A stretch of DNA of 64,000 nucleotides, taken from Juglans regia. Its lineage: Eukaryota > Streptophyta > Magnoliopsida > Fagales > Juglandaceae. The position numbers were made by a program, and so were the translations under genes. Location of the stretch: assembly GCF_001411555.2 (NCBI RefSeq), contig NC_049905.1:21442097-21506096 (forward strand). The letters run 5' to 3'. Shown here one piece after another: positions 10,669 to 22,505 of this stretch; positions within the stretch are counted from its first letter, which is position 1, and each line of letters begins with the position of its first letter. The notes under the pieces are model-generated. The model searched no databases and had not been told where the DNA came from. It saw only the letters and a program-made list of their open reading frames with translations.

Positions 10669-13600
10669 GCCCCCGCAAGCTTATGGGAGGAGGAATAACT
10701 TGAAGCTTGTCACAGAGAGTTGTGAAATGAGATGCAGTAAGGCCTTTGGTGAAGACATCAGCTATTTGATCAATGGTAGAGATAAACTGGATGATAATAT
10801 CCTTGTTGAGCACTTTCTCCCTAATGAAATGGAAGTCTATTTTGATGTGTTTAGTGCGAGCATGATAAATCGGATTAGAGGCCAATGAAATAGCCCCAAT
10901 ATTATCGCACCATATGATTGGTGGAGAGGATAATGGAAGATGGAGTTCCTGCAAAAGTATGCGTATCCAGTATGCTTTAGCTGTAGCATAAGATAGAGCC
11001 CGATATTCTGCCTCCGCACTAGACTAAGAGACAACGGATTGCTTCTTGGCACACCAAGAGACAAGGCATGAGCCAAAGAAGACACCATAGCCAGTTGTTG
11101 AGTGTCGATTATCAGGATCTCCAGCCCAATCCTAATCATAGTAAATATTAAGTTGAGACTCCCCTTTGCTATAGAACAAGCCGTGATCAATACTTCCTTT
11201 AAGATAGCGAAGAACCCTTTTGAGTGCAATCGAGTGTGAAGTAGTGGGAGAGTGCATGAATTGGCATAAGTGATTCACAGAGTATGCGAGATCAGGCCGA
11301 GTAAGTGTGCAATACTATAATCCACCAACAAGCTGTCTATATGTAGCAGTTTCAGTTTCAGATAGAGGAGACCCCTCAAAACTAGACAGTTTAGTTCCAC
11401 TAACCGAAGGAGCAGCATACGGTTTTGCACCAATCATACTCGCTCGATGAAGAAGATTCAAAATATATTTGGACTGTCGTAGGTGTAAACCATTTGAAGT
11501 CCGATGAGCTTCCATAACCAAGAATAGCCAAGATCACCAAGATCCTTCATGGTGAAGGATTGCTGCAGCTGTTTGATAACAGAGAAAATAGTGGAAGTGT
11601 TGTTGCCTGTGATAAGAATATCATGCATGTATACAATAACATAAATCATAATATGATTTTGGGATAATATAAATAAAGAAGAGTCCATTGCAGATGTAGA
11701 GAAACTGAGTTTCATGAGAACTTGAGAGAGTATATAATACCATGCACGTGATGCCTGTTTCAAGCCATAAAGGGCCTTGTGCAGACGACACACATGCTGA
11801 GGATATTGAGGATCAACAAAGCCACGGGGTTGTTACATGTAAACAACCTCATTTAAATATCCATGAAAAAATGCATTTGAGACATCCAACTATCGAATGC
11901 ACCAGTCAAAGTTTACGACCAAAGCAAGGATCAGTCGAATGGTGGAATATTTGACTACTAGGCTAAATGTTTCGGTAAAATCAACTCCACATTGTTGATC
12001 ATACTCTTTGGCAACCAGTCTTGCTTTGAAGCGCTCGATAGAACTATCTGGCTTACATTTAATTTTATAGACCCACTTATTGCGTGCAATGTTGTGGCCA
12101 GTAGGTTTAGGACATAATGTCCAACTACCATTTGAGATAAGAGCATCAAACTCTTGACCCATAGCAGCTTGCCATTCAGAGGAGGTGGAAGCTTGTGAAT
12201 AGCAAGTAGGTTCAGTTGGTTGAATTACACTGCTCAAAGCAAGAAGTGGATGCTTTGTAGAATAAAACATTTGATAATCGGGAAAGGATTTAGGACAAAG
12301 AGAACCTATATGAGACTGTGTTATCATTGGATGACGATGAGATTGAGTAGGTGGTGAGATTAGTGGGAGGTCAAAAACAGAGCTATAGGAAGCTGCAGGG
12401 AGAGAGGTTGGAAATTGGTCATGAAAATCAGAATTTATACTCTCAAGAGATGAAGAAATACCTGAGTTGGAAATGGTAGTGGTAGCCACAATGAGAATAG
12501 CTTCAACGAGAAGAAGAACAGGCACACGAGCTGCATTTGTAGAAGGAGATGAGGTGGTACTTAGAGAAGTGGAAATACCTGAAAACACAGTTTTAGCAAA
12601 TACAACATGTTGAGTGACAAGAACTTTGTGATCAAGGCAACGATAGCCTTTATGATGATAGCCATAACCAACAAAAATTACATTAATTTGTGAGAATTAT
12701 AAGGACGAAGTAGTGGAAAACATAAGCAACCAAATGTCCGAAATGATGAATAATCTGGTTGTTTGTGAAAGAGTTCATAATGGGGATTTAAGTTACTAAG
12801 AACTGGAGTAGGAAGACTGTTAATTATGTAAAGAGTATTAAGGAATGATTCGACCCAAAATGATTGTGGTAAATGAGAATGAGCAAGCATGGAGAGACCC
12901 ATTTCCACAATGTGGCGATGCTTACGCTTAGCGAGCCCATTTTTTTAGGTAGTATAAGGACAACTAATGTGGTGAAAAATACCATGGAATTCCAAAACAT
13001 TACTGAATTGTTTTGAAACATATTCTCCACCACCATCAGATTGTAGTTGTTTAATAGAGGAGGAGAACTGTTTTTCCACTAGAGCTTTAAATTTAACAAA
13101 AGATAGAAAGACATCTTATTTATTAAATAAAGGGTATATCCATGTATAACGGGAGCAATCGTCTACAAAAATTACATAGTAGCAATATCCACTGTGAGAT
13201 ACAATTGGAGAGCACCAAACATCTGAATGGATAATTTGAAGTGGAGTAGTGGAAACATGTGTAGATTGTTGAAAAGGAAGTTGTTTGCTCTTGCCAAGTT
13301 GACATGAAGGACAAATAGCTGAATGACGATGAGAGCCCATAAGAGGGAGATTATGACTGGACAGAAGACTTGAAACTGTAGCAAAAGAGGCGTGACCGAG
13401 ACGGGAATGCCATACATTAACCGGAGCTTTGACACCTAACATGGCAGTATGAACATTGGATTTATGAACTTTGTTTGGATGGATGGGATAGAGACCACAT
13501 TCACTCCTTCCTTGCAGTAGAGTGCGACCCGTGTGTTTGTCCTTAATATAAAACAAAGAATCAGTTAAGTTAAAGAAACGAGAATTATCTTTACAAAACT

Positions 13601-14832
13601 GATTTATGGAAAGAAGATTGGCAAATGCATTGGGACAATGAAGAACATGAGAAAGTTTGAAAGGGTTAGAAAAAGTTTGCAAAGTAAGAGAACCAGTGTT
13701 GTGTATATCCAAACCTGTACTATTGCCTACAACAATGTTTTCATTTCCAGTATGTGGTTCATGAATAGTGAGATTCTCGAGAGTAGGTGTGAGATGAGCA
13801 TTAGCTCCACTGTCAGCAAACCAAGCATCATTATCAGAGAAGAGTTAGACTGAGCAACCATGGCAGCCAATTGAGCAGGGGGATGACGACATTGATATGC
13901 AAAATCCATCCAATAGTAATAGTCAAGTGCACGGTGACTACTCCTTCCACAAATTTGGCAAGGAGAGCGAGGTGCAGTAGTTTGTTGAGAGGAGCTACGG
14001 GACACTTGTGGAGTGGAAGAAAAACCTTGGTGAGAGGAGGATTGCTTGTAATGAATTTGTTTACCATATAGAGGCTTCTGCTTTTTGTGAGATAGCTGAG
14101 AATTGTTGCGCGAGAAATAAGCAACAATGGGTTCAGGTGCAATCTGTTGGTGTTGGTTGTCCAGCAAAAGTTTAAAGGATAATAACTCAACAGTGAAATC
14201 AACAAGTGACAATATTGAATCATGAGAAGCAAATGAGTAAGAGGTAATAAAAGGGTTGAAATTGGAGTCAGCCCACCAATAATGAACGAGATAAGGTCAT
14301 CATTAGTAATTGGATGACTAGAAGCAGCAAGTTGGGCAGCCAAAGATTTGGCAAAAGTGACAAAGTCAGTGCAGGATTAGGACCCTTGATGAAGAGTTTG
14401 TAGTTGGCGTTTAAGTTGAGTAATCCGAGAGCGAGAATGAGAGGCAAATTTCAGTTCAAGAGAATTCCAGACTTCACGAGAAGTATGGAGACCATAGATG
14501 GTGGGCAGAATAAATTAAGAAAGAGAGGCATTAATCCAACTCAAAATGAATTGATCATTCTTAACCCAAAGGAAATAAGCAGGATTGAGAGCAGACCCTG
14601 AAACAGAGTCAGTAGATAGAAGTTTTGGAGGGCATGGTTCGGAGCCATCAACGATACCCATCAAATCATAAGTGCAAAGGATTGGAGCAGTGATAGAAAT
14701 CCAACTAAGATAGTTGGATCCATCGAGCTTGATAATACCAAGCTGAGCAACATTAGGAAAATGGAAGGGAGCGGAAGAAGGTGCCATAAGGAACGAGATA
14801 GAAAGCATGAGCTTATAGAATCTCTGATACCA

Positions 14833-15077
14833 TGAAATAAAATACGAAGTGTATGGAATTACTTTGGTTCTCAATACCAAAACAGAGTAATATAGTTTGT
14901 ATATATAGATTACAAAATGTTATCAATTTCAATTTAAATCTATTTGAAATAATGTTATCTATATATAATATTTGAATTTGAATTTAAATAGTGATGTATA
15001 TCATACTTCAGTTGTGGAAGATCTTTATAACTGAAGAATCGGGCTTGCATGCTGAATCATGAAGATTAACTCCAACA
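14833..15077 (-). repeat. 5' LTR of the old Copia element
   Basis: 245 bp. It abuts the tRNA-Met type primer site at 14821-14832 and is followed by the ctttc target duplication at 15078-15082. Confidence 0.9.
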
Positions 15078-15929
15078 CTTTCAAAGTTACAAACTTTGAA
15101 ACTGAAAGCAGTCTGACCTTTGAGAATTTCCCTTCTCGTCTAAACATTACGTCTGTTCTGTACTTGGGATGGTGGAAAAATAAAACGTTATGTTCTTCAG
15201 CACATCGGGTTTGGTGCATGTAAGCGAGGTATGGATCGTCGATGATACTGCGACATACAGAAGAGACGCATCTGAATTGGAAAAGGGACTTGACGGGTAC
15301 TCGGGAAAAAATTTCATAGAGAAGATCTGAAGGGATGATCTCAGACGCCATGCTAGCTTACTTGTTTGCCTGCTACTAGGAATAAAGATTAATTCCTAGT
15401 AGGAGTTGGACGTTGTAGATAATATATATGAAATATGGAGTAGATCTTTGTCAGAAGAGTGCTAATGCGACCCAAAAAGAAAAAAAATATAGAAATCTAC
15501 TTAAATCTTTCCTGATCAGGTTAGCTGCAAATATATTGAATTCAAATATATATATGAAATACGTTGGCAACGAGAGGGACGGTGGAGATGGGCAGAGAGA
15601 GATGATGACAGAGAGAAACTGGTCGGCGTGTGTTATTCTCGATCGATTTTGCAAGGCTGGGCTAGCTACTTGATCTGTGTAGCCTGAGGTGGTGCAAGGA
15701 TGGCATCCAACACGGTGTTGGCTAGGCAGTGTGGCTTGAAAGAAGAAGGAAAGAAAAAAACCAAAGGGGGAAGGAAGAATTTACAGGCCAGCAATGTGGG
15801 AGAGGCAATGTGTGGCTTGCATTTGCTGGTTTCATATGTTTGGCTTGGATTTTTTACGAAGGAAATGTAGGGTTTTTATAGACCATCGGTTAAAGGAATT
15901 TTAAGATGAAGAGGAGTTTGAATTGTGCC

Positions 15930-16316
15930 AATGAGAAATGCTTTGGGTCCCGAATTCAGGACCCAAGAATGATGTGTTTGGATGTTGAAGTGAGTTGAGT
16001 TGAGTTGAGTTGAGTTGAGATGATAAAATATTGTTAGGATATTATTTTTTAATATTATTATTATTTTGAAATTTGAAAAAGTTGAATTGTTTATTATATT
16101 TTATATTGGGATTTAAAAAAGTTGTTGAGATGAGTTGAGATCCCGTGTCCCAAATGGGACTTTTTTTTTTTTTTAATTGAATGATTAAAAAATATTTTTT
16201 AATGATGTTGTGAATTTTTAATTTTTTTTAAAAATATTTATGATGATTAAAAAAATACATAAAAAAAAAAACCCTATTCGGGACACTTTTTGAGTCTCGA
16301 ATTCTGAGACCCATAG
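15930..16316. mobile_element. Nested MITE-like element with gggtcccgaattc termini
   Basis: The outer ends are mirror-like: tgggtcccgaattcaggaccca near 15948 and gagtctcgaattctgagaccca near 16293. Inside lies a second repeat starting gtttggatgttgaagtgagttgag at about 15977 and ending tcccgtgtcccaaatggg near 16155. This second repeat is the commonest MITE type in the window, with relatives at 27860, 29350, 34500 and 34940. Confidence 0.55.
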
Positions 16317-16644
16317 CAGTGTGCTCTTGTGCCGATTTAACACCATCCCAATCCCCACGTGCATCAGCAAAACGTCAAATGGTTCCTTAAATATTTATGG
16401 GCCACGCCGATGGGGTTGTTGTCTAACAAGTTCATCACTACCGGGCCAGGTCTACAAGAAACCGAAAGGAATCCCATATCCATAGGTTCTAAATTAGTCC
16501 ATTAAACATCAATGTTCTTTAAAAAAAAAAAAAGTTAATAGGCCTAAGGCCATAATTCTAACGTATTTAATGGCTTGGTTGGGTCATGACATCAATGAGA
16601 ATATTTATTCCAAGTCGGAGTTGGATATAATATAATATATGAAA

Positions 16645-16800
16645 TATGGAATTAATATATCGTTCTAAGGTGTGCAAATCTAACGTATTTCCTTTAAAAA
16701 AAGTTTGTAAATTTGAGATTCACATTAATAAATTATTTTTTTAATAATAAACCATATATTTTTTAAAAGAGTACGTGGATCTGGTTTGCACATTCTAAAT
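16645..16800. mobile_element. Short palindromic MITE-like repeat
   Basis: The ends gtgtgcaaatcta (near 16660) and tggtttgcacattcta (near 16777) are inverted relatives, with an AT-rich middle. No coding content. Confidence 0.4.
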
Positions 16801-17099
16801 TTGTGTCCTCTAACATTACTCTTACTCTTTTATATTTTATTTAATTTTTTAGGGCTGCATTACTCTTACTCTTATCATGTAAGAGCCTAGATCAGTACTC
16901 ATGGAAGTTGTATTATATAGTTCTACTTTAATTTTGCACTAATTATTTGCATGCATAGGATATTATATAGTGCTTGTATATATAGTAATATTAATTCAAA
17001 CTTTATATTCCTATACGGGAGAGGAAAATACTTTTCGCATACACTTTTATTACTTTGAGGACTCTAATTAACGAGGCCGCACTACAAGGAGAATCACAT

Positions 17100-17680
17100 T
17101 TCTCAGCGATTCACTTTCGTTGACAAAACCAACAAAATCGTCGCCTCTGACCTATTCCAGCGATTTATAAATCGCTGCAGGTTCGCCGGTATTAAGGCCC
17201 CACTTTTGATCTACTCCAACGGAAGACAAAAATCGCCGGCAAATATTTTCTTTACCGGCGATTTTTATTCGCCGCAAATAGTACATTTTATCGCTGCAAT
17301 TGCAAGATACGATTCAGTTGTTAATCATTGCAAAAAATTAATTCCAGCGATTTAATACTGTCGCTAAAAGAGAAAAAATCGCCGGAAATATAATGTCCCA
17401 GCGATTTTTTGAAATCTCCGCAATTGACTAAATGGTTTTGAAATAACAATTGCAGCGATTAAAATGCGCCGGTATAGAGCAATACCAGCGATTTTAAAAT
17501 CGCCGCAATTGAGTTATTGATTTTGTAGTTGCAGCGATCATAACATCGTTGGTATTTTTTTGGGGCCAATACTGTTCGCCGCAAATGCCCTAGAATGCCG
17601 GAAATAAGTTTTGTCTTTTAAAAAATTATTTCCGGCGAATTTTAATCGCCGGAAAAGATATTTAACAAAATAAAAAAAAA
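17100..17680. repeat. CACTA subterminal repeat array, left
   Basis: More than ten imperfect copies of a short word around cagcgattt...aaatcgccg, in both orientations, within about 580 bp. This is unlike the AT-rich flanks. Confidence 0.75.
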
Positions 17681-17871
17681 AAAAATTGCACGAAATTAAT
17701 GGCGATTTTCTATACCCAAGCTATACTTAATATTAGAGAGCCTTATATATAATATATGTATATATAACTATAAGATATAATTAACATATGAGCTAAACCC
17801 TAAAGCTAGATAAATAGTATGAAATATTTATAAGGAGCCTCTTGTAAAGCAAATACATGAATTAACAACTC

Positions 17872-18554
17872 TTATGAAAGCATTCTGCCTCTGAGGGAGC
17901 GCCAAGGTCCAGTTGCTGTCCCCACCCTGCCATTTGCAATTAATCAAAATTAAATAAAAAGAAAGAAAGAAAGAAAGAAGATATCATTCAAAATATTCCA
18001 AATACTTACCCTATTATAAAAAATGGAGATTGAAACTTGAAATATATATCTCGATTATATATAGATTTCATTAGCTAGCTAGCTAGGGAATATGGATTAC
18101 AAAAGGAAAATCACCTCCAAACACCAGCAACTGTGCGCAAACCCATGTAGATAATTAAGGCATACCAGATTCCAATATAACCTCTGGCTTTAGCCAGAAG
18201 CTATTCTGAGGTAATACTTGCTATAGCCATAATAATCTGAACAAGAATATTTTTAATTATTTAAAGAAAAGTTCTGAAAGATAATTAAATTAACAGAGAT
18301 TGAATATATATACATATATATATATATATGTATATGGGAAAAGAGGGTTTAGTGAACTTGCCATTGAATATGCAGTATATGCAAAGTCAGATGCTCCAAA
18401 GTTCACACCATCAAGAACAAAAGCTAAGGTGTTTATTGGTTGTGTACCTGCTATAAACTTCAGAATTAAGCCAAAAGAAAAGGGAGAATTCGATCAGTTC
18501 TTTAATTTAGTTGTGTTTTGAATATATATATATATATATTAGTAGGTAGGTAGG

Positions 18555-18596
<42 letters not shown>

Positions 18597-19614
18597 GGTA
18601 TGCCCAAGTACATAAGGTGCAAAACATTTTTGTCCTTGGTAAACACTCCAGCTCCAAAGTATAAGCCACCTCCAACGATAACAAGGAGGCCCAAACCCAC
18701 AACACCACCCATCTGCATATAATTACAAAGTGGTATTTAATTGTAAAAAATAAAGCCTAGCTAGCTGATCTGTAAACACTTCAATTATCTTGTCCTTGTA
18801 ATTAGAACTAAAATTAATAAATTACCTGTGCTACCCGGATAGCAGTTGTAATTGCCTTTTTATGGTCCTTCTCAGTAAAAGCATAAGCTAGGATTGCCTT
18901 ATAAACAACAGAGAAAGTAGATCAGTCCTGATTAATTAGTATTTGATTTTCAATTGGACACAAGTCGACCTACAAACGCGGACCCACACGGCCATCTTCA
19001 TTAAGCAAGCATGCATGCATGCAGAATTACCATCAGCAATAATGCCTACCTGTCCAGAAACGGCCAAACCATCAGCAAGAAGTGATGATGTTAACCAGAC
19101 CTGTAAACAAATCTGGAATGCAGCCACAATCATGATCAGATACATATATAGATGCATATACTACTAAGTGATAAATTAAATTTATCAGACCAGTACTACA
19201 AGTACTTACTGCGAAAGAGCATGTGAAATGGCTGCACCCCTGACTCCAAGACGCATAATAAAGATGAAGATTGGGTCCATAACGACATTCATTGCATCTC
19301 CCACAACTATATATTAAGCGAAATAAATTAAAAAAAATAAAAAATTAACAAACCTGATCAGTTAGGGCAAATGTCCAACAATATATCCAATATATTAGGA
19401 AAGTCCAAATAAATAACACTACATATGTGTGTGTATATATATATATATATATGTATGTATGCATCATGTATATATCTTCGTAGCTACCCGTGGCATATAA
19501 AGGAGTTGTGGTGTCCTTAAAGCCTCGGAAGACCCCTTGCATGGCCAAGGAAAGAAGAACCGCAGGAGAACCAAGTGCTCTTATTGTCAAGTACTGTCTT
19601 GCTGGTATGCTAGC
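17872..19614 (-). pseudogene. MATE-family transporter gene fragment inside CACTA element
   Basis: Minus-strand exons: 19488-19614 (ASIPARQYLTIRALGSPAVL, QGVFRGFKDTTTPLYAT), 19210-19306 (VGDAMNVVMDPIFIFIMRLG), about 19130-19050 (AAFQICLQVWLTSSLLADGL), 18826-18897, 18596-18712, 18362-18457 (FIAGTQPINTLAFVLDGVNF), 18115-18236 and 17872-17926 (GTATGPWRSLRG, then stop). These match the middle and end of plant MATE exporters of the DTX42-45 type, some of which are plastidial or citrate exporters (family knowledge). Missing are the N-terminal helices and a stretch of roughly 70 residues between the 19210 and 19130 exons. TAG at 18201-18203 interrupts the penultimate exon, and the 18362 exon would need a GC donor. 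Not functional as it stands. Confidence 0.85.
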
Positions 19615-20189
19615 CTAATCCGCGACCAACTTCACATGCTTACATTTGGAATCAAGTCTGAGCTTTGGAACTACTTAGTTTAAGCCTTAAAATCAAATTG
19701 AGACCTGAACACTAACATTACCGGACATTAACCAACATAGAGATTCACAACTGTATGTGTTTACAAAGTGTCTTACACAAAAAATAAAAGCATGTAAATC
19801 TCTTAAACAAAAAATCAAAGCATTTTAAAAGTGATATTGAATCTCAAATAAACAACAAATAGTTTGAATTGGTTGCATAGAAAATATTCTCAAGGAAAAA
19901 GAATCAATTTCTGTAGTAACTTATTCACGGGATCCCAAGATAGGTATCCCTCAAATGTTTCAATCTTCAAATTGAAGAAAGACCTCAATAAAAGCTGAAA
20001 AAAAAAACAACAAAAATGATGGGTACAAGGAGAAAACAACACATCCCTGAACGAGAACCCACAACTTTTCCAGAGACATTACATACAAAAATCTATGGGA
20101 AGAAAAAACAGAAGAAAAGAAGAATCGAAACTCACAAGGGAGTGGCAGATCAGTAGCAAACCGCGTGGGGGCCGTGGGTTGCGAACAGA

Positions 20190-20530
20190 GCAAGGGAGAG
20201 AGGGAGGGCCTCGGGCAGCTGGGCTAGGCGTGGAGGAGAAGGGGGCTCCGACGGAGGATTGGCGATGGTGTTGAGGTGTGAGTGGTGGCGAACGATGCCC
20301 CTAGCAGCGGCGACATAGAGAAATGCGAGAGAGAGAGAGAGAGATCGAGGCTAGATTCGGGGGAAATGATATTTCCGCCATGGGGGCTGCGGGAGACGGA
20401 GGGGTGGCCGTCGAGGTGAGGTGGCGGTGGCGTGGTGGGGTCGCTAGCATCGGGCTGTGCGCGGCGGCATGGGTTGAGGGAGAAGAGGGATTGGGGAGGC
20501 AGAGCGGGGAGGGAAAGAAAAGAGGGGAAA
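20190..20530. other. GC-rich block inside the CACTA element
   Basis: A marked rise in GC with purine-rich plus strand (gagggag, gcggcgg). The minus strand begins an ATG frame near 20385 (MAEISFPPNLASIS) with low-complexity Ser/Pro content upstream. It looks like a 5' UTR or first exon of a plant gene rather than transposon sequence, so it may be a second captured piece, perhaps from the MATE gene's promoter side. I do not recognise a product. Confidence 0.4.
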
Positions 20531-20564
20531 AACGTAACGCGGGTGGTTTAAATTTAATTTCATT

Positions 20565-20950
20565 TCTCCGGCGATTTGGATTCGCCGCTAATAACATTTA
20601 ATTTAATGTCTTTTTTTCTTGCGACGATATTAAAATCGTTGGGAAAGACCTAAATTTTCTAAAAGGCTATTGCAACGCTTTTTATTCGCTGCAAAACGAC
20701 CTATTATGGCGATTTTCCCATATCGCCGCAATTAAATACTGCTACAGGTACTGATACTATTTGCGGCGACAAAAACGCGCCGCAAAAGATGACATAGTCG
20801 CCGCAAATAAATAAACAATATTTCCAACGTCAGATTTTAGGATACACTGCTTTGGATTTCAGCAGCGATAAGAAAATCGCTGCAAATAATGATTAATTGC
20901 AGTGATTTTTTTTGCGGCGATAAATAAATCGCTGGAAAAGACGTTATTTC
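20565..20950. repeat. CACTA subterminal repeat array, right
   Basis: The same ggcgatttt/aaatcgccgc family as at 17100-17680, dense up to the right terminus. Confidence 0.75.
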
Positions 20951-20961
20951 TTGTAGTGCCG

Positions 20962-21894
20962 GTAGCTATATATAGATCGAAACCTCCCAAGTAAGCTACA
21001 AATATATTAATAATTGGTTCTAATTCCTTTTACATTTAATATTTATGGTCATGTTAATATTAATTTACCTTTTTTTAGTCTCTTTTTATTTTTTTTAGTG
21101 TCTTTTTATATACACATATATAAGAAATACTTGTATGAAAAATTTTATTTGAAAGCCGGCATTGGCCAAAGCATACCCTCCGTTTTATTGATATGACAAG
21201 ACTTGATTTACTAGAATAATTTAAAATTATACAATAACTAAAAAGCTTTGGACATTTCTTAATTCACCTGAACTTATTAAGCTTTCATGTATCATTTGGA
21301 CACTTTTGTTGAAGAACGACGATATTTAATATTTACGTATCCTCGAGAACAGAAACGAGGATACCGAAACAAAAATATTGTAGAATGTATAATACGATTG
21401 ATATGTATGTATGTATGTATCATGCATGCGAGTAATGTTACATATAATTGTGAAATGTATAAACGTTGTGCAGTCAATTTGAAAAAGAGTAGGATCTACT
21501 ATTAAAAAATTAATTTTCTTTTCATGTAGATTCCATATTTATTTAATTTTTTTAAAGTGATTATACGGCACTTACACACTCACGACTGCAACTATCATTT
21601 CTCACCAAAATAAAACGTTAGGATAACAAAATGATCATGAGTGCTTTATTATTGATAAATTATTCCTCAAGCTGGACCTTTCCCGTCTCATATTATTCAA
21701 CAATCGTTCTAATCATTACATAAAGATAAGGTACGACATTATTATTTAAAGAACACGCAGATGGAGAAGAAAGGATCATGATCGATCATCATCGATCTTT
21801 TGCTTATTCATTAATTGATCGAGACCGTCAAAACGTTGAGACAGCTAGCTATATAGCGTTGATGAAACGATCGAACATCTTGGGCTGGATCGAT
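20962..21894. other. Spacer downstream of the GH1 gene
   Basis: AT-rich, no gene recognised. It contains a short repeat (about 21480-21610) whose sequence ttaattttctttt...gtgattatacggcacttacacactc recurs at 22595-22760, 33756-33915 and 35205-35375. The last part is the likely 3' UTR side of the GH1 gene. Confidence 0.5.
21480..21610. mobile_element. MITE of the acacttacacactca family
   Basis: A short AT-rich repeat with a conserved tail (tacggcacttacacactcacgactgcaactatcatttctc). The same tail is found at 33880-33912. Termini are not sharply defined. Confidence 0.45.
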
Positions 21895-21897
21895 CTA

Positions 21898-22248
<351 letters not shown>

Positions 22249-22367
22249 TGGCAATAGTACTATATACTTACTTGATAGCCTCGTTAAGATAATAAAGATG
22301 GCGCGCGATAGTAATAATCAATTCTTTGAGTGTCCACAAGAGCTTCCTTCAGCGGCAATGAGGCATT

Positions 22368-22505
22368 CACTACAAGAAAATTGTTTATTTGTGGCCATTT
22401 AATTTTATCGAAATAATTATTTATAGCTAAAATGAGTCTGTTTTGGTCACAAATAACCTTTTTGTCGCAATTAAATGGCCACAAAAACTCATTTTTCTTG
22501 TAGTT
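22368..22505. mobile_element. 138-bp CACTA-type MITE inside GH1 exon 12
   Basis: Ends are CACTACAAGAAAA (22368) and TTTTTCTTGTAGTT (22505; the last base differs from the expected G). Target duplications att lie at 22365-22367 and 22506-22508. With its duplication it adds 141 bp, 47 codons, and has no stop in the GH1 frame. The interior has an inverted repeat around tggccatttaatt. Confidence 0.85.

Larger units (their letters stand above)
1..12799 (+). repeat. Left copy of a large direct segmental duplication
   Basis: This block aligns in the same order and orientation with 47086-64000. Window base 1 matches 47086 and base 12799 matches 64000. Shared contents are the TOP6B exons, an intronic LINE scrap, a SINE, a GH1 relic with a LINE, a broken F-box gene and an old Copia element. 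Base differences are sparse, a few per hundred by eye. The true left end lies outside the window, because the right copy has matching TOP6B sequence further upstream. The right end cannot be placed because the right copy is cut by the window edge. Confidence 0.97.
10426..15077 (-). mobile_element. Old Ty1/copia retrotransposon inserted in the F-box gene
   Basis: LTRs at 10426-10668 and 14833-15077 (TG...CA on the element strand), target duplication ctttc at 10421-10425 and 15078-15082. A primer-binding site matching tggtatcagag lies next to the 5' LTR (plus 14821-14832) and a G-rich polypurine tract next to 10669. In element order: gag remnants (about 14790-13730), a CCHC-type piece, integrase (WHSRLGH near 13410, CxxC and IIHSDVW to about 13116, then to 12678), reverse transcriptase (NKWVYKIK near 12080, GLKQASRAWY near 11760) and RNase H (SNPIYHARTKHIKIDFHF near 10850). 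Many frameshifts and stops. The two LTRs differ at roughly 15 of 240 sites by eye, so it is old, and it is present in both duplication copies. Confidence 0.93.
9588..15351 (-). pseudogene. F-box protein gene (FBA type) split by a Copia element, left copy
   Basis: The N-terminus is at 15351-15083 (minus). It starts MASEIIPSDLLYEIFSRVPV and has an F-box with VKSLFQFRCVSSVCRSII. The C-terminal part resumes at 10425 and runs to the stop at 9588-9590. It has features of an F-box-associated domain (LFNPLREQL, YGLGFDCSENTFKIVRV, WRAIPKGPSCPL, CGNLYWLSY, ISFDIS-like, and YDPKNGTLRHVY near the end). A 4.65-kb Copia element with a 5-bp target duplication separates the parts. The left copy also has an in-frame TAA after YPEE near 10013 and a deletion around 9765. 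A (TA)n run inside the coding part (10057-10084) encodes Tyr-Ile repeats and keeps frame here. Intact proteins of this class bind SKP1 in SCF ubiquitin ligases; this one cannot be made whole. Confidence 0.85.
15352..17079. other. F-box upstream region and MITE-rich spacer
   Basis: The first few hundred bases upstream of the F-box ATG would have held its promoter. No clear TATA-to-ATG arrangement stands out. From about 15930 a nested repeat block begins (listed separately). Segments at about 15395-15440 and 16612-16660 resemble each other (ggagttgga ... tatgaaatatgga). No gene is recognised. Confidence 0.5.
17080..20958. mobile_element. Non-autonomous CACTA (En/Spm-like) transposon carrying a MATE gene fragment
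   Basis: The element starts CACTACAAGGAGAA at 17080 and ends TTTCTTGTAGTG at 20958, flanked by 3-bp target duplications ccg at 17077-17079 and 20959-20961. Both subterminal regions (about 17100-17680 and 20565-20950) hold many copies of a gcgattt/aaatcgc word in both orientations, as is typical of CACTA transposase-binding regions. No transposase frame is present. The 3.9-kb interior instead holds minus-strand exons of a MATE transporter (17872-19614) and a GC-rich block (20190-20530). Alternative: two separate CACTA ends flanking a pseudogene. Matched ends plus matched target duplication favour one element. Confidence 0.8.

Noticed and set aside
13834..14343. 169-residue minus-strand frame
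   Set aside because: It is a shifted frame of the gag region of the old Copia. The gag-like text is in a neighbouring frame (13727-14212).
20301..20601. 98- and 92-residue frames in the GC-rich block of the CACTA element
   Set aside because: Low-complexity Pro/Ser or Gly/Arg content, overlapping on opposite strands. Kept only as a possible captured 5' region.
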